Made by a program: the position numbers and the translations under genes. Shown one piece after another: positions 59,984 to 64,000 of a stretch of 64,000 nucleotides of DNA. Source of the DNA: UBA964 sp031382085 (lineage in GTDB: Bacteria; Pseudomonadota; Gammaproteobacteria; Steroidobacterales; Steroidobacteraceae); contig JANMYM010000024.1 in the NCBI GenBank assembly GCA_031382085.1, positions 1 through 64,000 of the forward strand, read 5' to 3'. The notes beneath the pieces were generated by a model that searched no databases, was not told the origin of the DNA, and saw only the letters and a list, made by a program, of their open reading frames with translations. The number at the start of each line of letters is the position of its first letter. Positions within the stretch are counted from its first letter, which is position 1.

Positions 59984-61210
59984 ATGGTGGATCGTCACGC
60001 GGTCTTTGTGGTGCCATTTTTCATGGCCGCCACCTTGCGCTTTGTCAGCGCAGCGGCGCAATTGCCGGGAGTGCGGCTGTCGGTGATAAGCCAGGACCCG
60101 GCCGAGCGCCTGCCGGCTGCGCTGCGGCAAAGTCTGCTGGGCCATTGGCGAATCGACAACTGCTTTGACCCCACCAAAGTTGTTGCGGCAACGCGCGAAC
60201 TCGCGGCGCGCTTTGGCGGCGTCGACTGTCTATTCGGATCGCTGGAACAATTGCAGGTGCCGCTCGCAGAGGCCCGCCAGGCACTCGGCCTGCCCGGTCT
60301 CACAGTCGAGACAGCTAACAATTTTCGCGACAAGAACCGGATGAAAAACCGGCTCGAGGCGGCCGGCCTGCCCTGCGCGCGGCATCAATTGGCGGGCAGC
60401 GCAGCCGAGGCGCGCGACTTTTGCAGTAGCAGCGGCATGCCGGTGGTGGTCAAACCGCCCGCAGGCGCGGGGGCACGCAATACATTTCGCATCAATTCGC
60501 CGGACGAACTGTCAGCCTGGCTGCGCACCGATGCGCCGAGCGCCGGTCAGCCGGTACTGCTCGAAGAGTACCTGCAGGGTGAGGAGTTTTCGTTCGACAG
60601 CATCATGATCGATGGGCGCGTGCTCTGGCATTCGATTTCCTGCTATCAGCCCGCGCCACTGACGGTGCTTGAGAACCCGTGGATCCAATGGTGCGTGCTG
60701 CTGCCGCGCGACATCGATGGTGCCGAGTTCGATCCGATCCGGCGGGCCGGTACGCAGGCACTGACCGTGTTAGGTCTGGAAACCGGGATGACTCACATGG
60801 AGTGGTTTCGCCGTACCGACGGCAGCATTGCAATTTCGGAAGTCGCGGCACGGCCACCCGGCGCGCAATTTACCAGTCTCATTTCTTTCGCCTGTGACCT
60901 TGATTTTTATGCGGCCTGGCCCCGGTTGCAGGTTTTTGACCAGTTCGATGTGCCGGAACGCCGCTACGCGGCGGGCGCCGCCTATCTGCGCGGCATGGGC
61001 GACGGTCCGGTTCGGGCAGTACATGGCGTCGCCGAACTGAAACGTGAATTCGGCAGCATCATTGTGGATTCGTACTGGCCGGTGGTGGGCGGCAGCCAAC
61101 CGCAAGGGTATGAAGGTTCGGGATTTGTGATCTACCGCCATCCCGAAACAGTGGTCGTGGAGCAGGCTTTGCGACGAACTGTGGAGACAGTTCGTGTCGA
61201 ATTGAGTTGA
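59984..61210 (+). CDS. ATP-grasp enzyme, unknown specificity
   Basis: A 408-residue protein with a carbamoyl-phosphate-synthase-like ATP-grasp fold: N-terminal Rossmann-like part, FRDKNRMKNRLEAAGLPCARH, the nucleotide loop VVVKPPAGAGARNTF, VLLEEYLQGEEFSFDS and metal site ISEVAARPPGA. Such enzymes join a carboxylate to an amine using ATP (D-Ala-D-Ala-like, peptide or amino-acid ligases). It is followed 19 bp later by an L,D-transpeptidase gene, hinting at a wall-related role, but this is inference. Confidence 0.82.
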   Translation: MVDRHAVFVVPFFMAATLRFVSAAAQLPGVRLSVISQDPAERLPAALRQSLLGHWRIDNCFDPTKVVAATRELAARFGGVDCLFGSLEQLQVPLAEARQALGLPGLTVETANNFRDKNRMKNRLEAAGLPCARHQLAGSAAEARDFCSSSGMPVVVKPPAGAGARNTFRINSPDELSAWLRTDAPSAGQPVLLEEYLQGEEFSFDSIMIDGRVLWHSISCYQPAPLTVLENPWIQWCVLLPRDIDGAEFDPIRRAGTQALTVLGLETGMTHMEWFRRTDGSIAISEVAARPPGAQFTSLISFACDLDFYAAWPRLQVFDQFDVPERRYAAGAAYLRGMGDGPVRAVHGVAELKREFGSIIVDSYWPVVGGSQPQGYEGSGFVIYRHPETVVVEQALRRTVETVRVELS

Positions 61211-61229
61211 TCCACACCTATAATTCCGT

Positions 61230-61757
61230 ATGCCGAAAAAGCCACTGCGTTTCATTGCGATCTTGTTGCTGGTGCCTGCGGTGGGCTGGCAACGGCCCGC
61301 ACATGCGGATTATGCCGCGCCGGTCATGGAGCGGGCCGCAGACAAGATCCTGGTCGTCAAGTCGGAGCGGCGCCTGTATTTGTTTCGCGGGCCCGAAGTG
61401 CTGCGTTCCTATCGGGTGTCGTTAGGGCTCAACCCGCGTGGACACAAGGAGCGGGCCGGCGACTTCCGCACGCCGGAAGGCATGTATCGGCTGACCACCC
61501 GCAATCGGCGTAGCGCCTACTTTCTTTCCATCAAGGTTTCATATCCGGCGCGCGACGACGTGGTGCGCGCCCGTGCTAACGGCTGGGAGGCTGGCGGGCA
61601 GATCATGATCCACGGCCTGCCTAACAATCCGAACCACGCAGACGACTATTACACGACGACCGATTGGACGGATGGTTGCATTGCGCTGTCGAATGCTGAC
61701 ATGCTGGAATTATGGTCGCTGGTCGACCGCCGCGCCATAATCGAGATCAAGCCTTGA
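61230..61757 (+). CDS. L,D-transpeptidase family protein, YafK-like
   Basis: A 175-residue YkuD-domain protein with signal peptide (about 1-27). The catalytic motif is IMIHG...DWTDGCIALSNADM with the nucleophilic Cys in DGCIALS. YafK/DpaA-type members cleave the Lpp-peptidoglycan link; others form 3-3 crosslinks. The stop overlaps the probable start of ppnN (TTGA). Confidence 0.87.
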   Translation: MPKKPLRFIAILLLVPAVGWQRPAHADYAAPVMERAADKILVVKSERRLYLFRGPEVLRSYRVSLGLNPRGHKERAGDFRTPEGMYRLTTRNRRSAYFLSIKVSYPARDDVVRARANGWEAGGQIMIHGLPNNPNHADDYYTTTDWTDGCIALSNADMLELWSLVDRRAIIEIKP

Positions 61758-63139
61758 TCGAAACCAGCGTAGTTATCCCGGAGTTCGTTGACGCGCGCGT
61801 TGGCCCGCGCGGCGCTCTGGAGAGCCTGTCGCAGGAGGAGATCGAGAACCTGCTGAGCAGCGGGCGTGGCGGCCTGTATCCGTTGTTTCGCAAATGCGCG
61901 CTCGCGGTGCTTAACTGCGGCAGCGACATCGACAACGCCAAGGAAATCTTCGACAAGTACCGCGACTTCGAGATCGACATCGTGCGCCACGCCTGGGGCA
62001 TCAAGCTAGAGATCCGCAATGCGCCGGCAGCGGCTTTTGTCGACGGCGAAATGATTCGCGGCATCAAGGAACTGCTGTTCGCGGTGCTGCGCGATGTCGT
62101 TTATATCTGGAACGAAATCGAGGGCGGCCGCTTTGATCTGACCAAGCCTGAGGCGATCACTAACGCGGTTTTTCACATCCTGCGCAATGCCCGGGTGCTC
62201 GAGCAAAAAACAAAACCCAACCTGGTGGTTTGCTGGGGCGGCCACTCGATCAGTCGCGAGGAGTACGAGTACACCAAGAAAGTCGGCTACGAGTTGGGGC
62301 TGCGCGCTCTTGATATCTGCACCGGCTGCGGCCCGGGCGCCATGAAGGGCCCGATGAAAGGCGCAACGATTGGTCATGCGAAGCAACGCATCACGGGCGG
62401 CCGCTACATCGGCGTTACCGAGCCCGGCATTATCGCGGCCGAACCGCCCAATCCGATCGTGAGTCAGCTGGTCATCATGCCCGACATCGAGAAGCGCCTT
62501 GAGGCGTTTGTCCGCTTCGCGCATGGCATTGTTATTTTTCCAGGCGGCGTCGGCACGGCCGAGGAAATCTTCTATTTGTTAGGAATTCTGCTGGACCCGG
62601 CGAACGCGGCGCAGCCATTTCCGGTAATCCTGACCGGACCGGACAGCAGCCGCGCGTATTTCGACCAGATCCGCGAATTCCTGCACGGTACGCTCGGCGA
62701 GGCGGCAGCGGGCCGGCTCCAGTATGTGATAGGCAATCCGTCGGAAGCAGCGCGCCTGATGGTTGCTGGTCTCGATCTGGTGCACGATTTTCGCCGCGCC
62801 CGGTCAGATTCGTACAATTTCAACTGGCTGTTGAAGGTGAATCCGCAATTTCAGCAGCCTTTCGAAGTGACGCACGACAGCATGCGTAAATTGCGGCTGC
62901 ATCGCGATCAGCCAGTGCATGAACTCGCCGCCAACTTGCGTCGTGCGTTTTCTGGCATCGTGACCGGCAATGTCAAGGAGTCAGGTGTGCGCGCCATCGA
63001 GCGCCACGGGCCCTATGAATTGGTGGGTGATTCGAAAGTCATGGCGATGCTGGATCAATTGCTGTCGGCATTTGTTGCACAAGGCCGCATGAAACTGCCG
63101 GGAAGCGTCTACAAACCCTGCTATCGCATCGTTGCGTGA
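61754..63139 (+). CDS. Nucleotide 5'-monophosphate nucleosidase PpnN (YgdH)
   Basis: A 461-residue homologue of E. coli PpnN, recognisable throughout: LSSGRGGLYPLFRKCALAVLN, VVCWGGHSISREEYEY, DICTGCGPGAMKGPMKGA, IIMPDIEKRLEAFVR and the LOG motif FPGGVGTAEE. It splits purine and pyrimidine NMPs and is stimulated by (p)ppGpp in E. coli. The start TTG 61754 overlaps the previous stop and yields a family-like N terminus; an ATG at 61712 lies well inside the previous gene. Confidence 0.93.
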   Translation: MIETSVVIPEFVDARVGPRGALESLSQEEIENLLSSGRGGLYPLFRKCALAVLNCGSDIDNAKEIFDKYRDFEIDIVRHAWGIKLEIRNAPAAAFVDGEMIRGIKELLFAVLRDVVYIWNEIEGGRFDLTKPEAITNAVFHILRNARVLEQKTKPNLVVCWGGHSISREEYEYTKKVGYELGLRALDICTGCGPGAMKGPMKGATIGHAKQRITGGRYIGVTEPGIIAAEPPNPIVSQLVIMPDIEKRLEAFVRFAHGIVIFPGGVGTAEEIFYLLGILLDPANAAQPFPVILTGPDSSRAYFDQIREFLHGTLGEAAAGRLQYVIGNPSEAARLMVAGLDLVHDFRRARSDSYNFNWLLKVNPQFQQPFEVTHDSMRKLRLHRDQPVHELAANLRRAFSGIVTGNVKESGVRAIERHGPYELVGDSKVMAMLDQLLSAFVAQGRMKLPGSVYKPCYRIVA

Positions 63140-63284
63140 CATAAGCGTTGCGACAATAACCAGTCATTTCACCGGGATTGCGAGAGCGGCATCCCACGCG
63201 TCAACCTCCACCGCTTTGCTGTGATCCAGTTCCTGCGGAATTGTCTCGCCACTCTTTATTGTCCAGTCACGGTCAGGGGGCTAT

Positions 63285-63551
63285 ATGAGTGTAACTGGAC
63301 GATTTCGCACCGATTTGATCAACGCCGCGGCAACGGGCCGCGAGGCGACGCCACCCGCCAGCACCCTGGCTGGCACCGCGGCGACGCCTTACAGCAGCTG
63401 GCTGGAGCGCATGCAGCGCAGCCGCGGACGTCACGCCGCCATCACCAAGAATCTTTACACCTGGTCCAACTACAAGAACTGGACGGAAAAGGTGCGCGAG
63501 AGCTGGGTCGACAGCCAGGCAAAACCGCGCAACGACAAGCCGACTCGTTAG
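63285..63551 (+). CDS. Small basic protein, unknown
   Basis: An 88-residue Arg/Lys/Trp-rich protein with a GGGGG ribosome site about 6 nt before the ATG. The C-terminal half (RSRGRHAAITKNLYTWSNYK) is strongly basic. No signal peptide. Family not recognised. It is followed 9 bp later by another small frame (63561-63716) and may share its mRNA. Confidence 0.45.
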   Translation: MSVTGRFRTDLINAAATGREATPPASTLAGTAATPYSSWLERMQRSRGRHAAITKNLYTWSNYKNWTEKVRESWVDSQAKPRNDKPTR

Positions 63552-63560
63552 GCTACGCAC

Positions 63561-63716
63561 GTGGAACGACTGCTGTTCGTCTGGGACGAACTGGACGACT
63601 GGGTCGGAATTACGCGGCACTACCTTGCGGGTGCGATGGCTACCCTGCCAATGGCCAGCCTGCCAGCCGACACGCTCGCAGTGCTCGCCTGTCTACCGCT
63701 GCTGCTGTTCGGCTAG
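63561..63716 (+). CDS. 51-residue small protein, possible membrane helix
   Basis: GTG start, 51 codons plus stop: an acidic N terminus (MERLLFVWDELDDWVG), then a hydrophobic C-terminal half (LAVLACLPLLLFG). Its amino-acid pattern looks coding, and it follows the small basic gene by 9 bp. Its end overlaps the convergent ABC-F gene by 24 bp. Confidence 0.4.
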   Translation: MERLLFVWDELDDWVGITRHYLAGAMATLPMASLPADTLAVLACLPLLLFG

Positions 63717-64000
63717 TTGCTCGCCGACTGCCAGCCACTGATTTTCCAGCGCTTCAATTTCTTTCTGTAGTCGCGCACGTTCCTGCAGCGTCGCCTGCTG
63801 CCGCGCCACGTTGGCACTGGCGTAGAACCCATTGTCAGCCAACTCTGCGTCCAGGGCTACGCGCTGCGTCAGCGCATCGTTAAGGCGCCGTTCCGTGTCC
63901 TGCAGTTGCTTGCGCACCCCGCTCAGGCGATTGCGCCCCTCGGCTTCGCGGCGGCGTTGCTCGCGGCGGTCGACGATTTTATCGTCGCTCCTGGACGCAG
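63693..64000 (-). CDS. ABC-F ATPase C terminus (YheS/Uup-like), cut by window edge
   Basis: Only the C-terminal 102 codons are inside the window. They read through 64000 in frame (DDKIVDRREQRRREAEGRNR, then a coiled-coil-type region to LAEQQQR). This basic/acidic heptad pattern is typical of the tail of ABC-F proteins such as YheS, which act on ribosomes; the ATPase domains would lie beyond position 64000. Confidence 0.7.
   Translation of the reverse strand, partial: ASRSDDKIVDRREQRRREAEGRNRLSGVRKQLQDTERRLNDALTQRVALDAELADNGFYASANVARQQATLQERARLQKEIEALENQWLAVGEQLAEQQQR

Noticed and set aside
1..64000. tRNA, rRNA genes and CRISPR arrays
   Set aside because: No cloverleaf with CCA-end or GTTCRANYC arm and no regularly spaced short repeats were found in the intergenic stretches; a tRNAscan or CRISPR search was not possible here.

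Overview
The window looks like chromosomal DNA of a high-GC gammaproteobacterium, probably near the Xanthomonadales/Nevskiales/Steroidobacterales. The grounds are the rpsU-yqeY-dnaG-rpoD macromolecular synthesis operon with tsaD divergent from it, a split class II ribonucleotide reductase (NrdJa/NrdJb), a PTR1-type pteridine reductase beside folB/folK, and a TonB-dependent receptor. The lineage is inferred from gene content only. No rRNA, tRNA, CRISPR array or complete insertion sequence was seen.

Region 1 (1-23450) is the most unusual part. A CHASE2 adenylate cyclase (598-2844) is followed by a perfect CRP-type palindrome (TGTGA-N6-TCACA, 2859-2874). After it come nine co-directional genes (3007-21144) with gaps of at most 16 bp or overlaps: a SLAM-like TPR/outer-membrane barrel; a FecR protein with three barrel-like repeats; a fusion of an FAD oxidoreductase, two cyclic-nucleotide-binding domains and a four-cluster ferredoxin; a membrane protein with two His-X13-His helices (bis-haem b pattern); an FHA-anchored decahaem cytochrome; a double HbpS-like lipoprotein; a large outer-membrane barrel; a 1252-residue decahaem cytochrome with LVIVD repeats; and a c554-like multihaem cytochrome. 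I read this as a cAMP-controlled electron path from cytoplasmic NAD(P)H through the inner membrane, periplasm and possibly outer membrane, carrying about 25 c-type haems. I know of no described system with this architecture. The region ends with a VOC protein, an SRPBCC protein and an AT-richer patch holding a small membrane protein and a MazEF-like pair with integron-cassette-like borders. Diverged direct repeats of about 300 bp (141-440 and 23151-23430) bracket everything between them.

Region 2 (23457-37671) is accessory metabolism. A minus-strand cluster holds a Tat-exported FAD dehydrogenase, an alpha/beta hydrolase, an exported methyltransferase and a rhombosortase-like protease. Then come a methyltransferase, a TonB receptor, an amidohydrolase, a TrmH-type RNA methyltransferase next to a COG2509-like flavoprotein, rlmE, a YceI protein and a DUF1838-like protein.

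Region 3 (37914-63139) is mostly housekeeping: rpoD with a long Lys/Ala/Pro tail, dnaG, yqeY, rpsU, tsaD, folB, folK, pteridine reductase, a MidA-like methyltransferase, uppP, cca, a DegQ-like protease, hsp20 with a clear sigma-32 promoter, nrdJab, mltD, an ATP-grasp protein, a YafK-like L,D-transpeptidase and ppnN. A 240-bp MITE-like element with 27-bp terminal inverted repeats lies at 51356-51596, and a second long inverted repeat lies between convergent genes at 37684-37885.

Across all 64 kb the pentamer GTTAG/CTAAC is strongly over-represented (about 140 copies by hand count, against about 15 for the three sibling pentamers CTTAG, ATTAG and TTTAG combined). It sits mostly inside genes and shows no strand bias.
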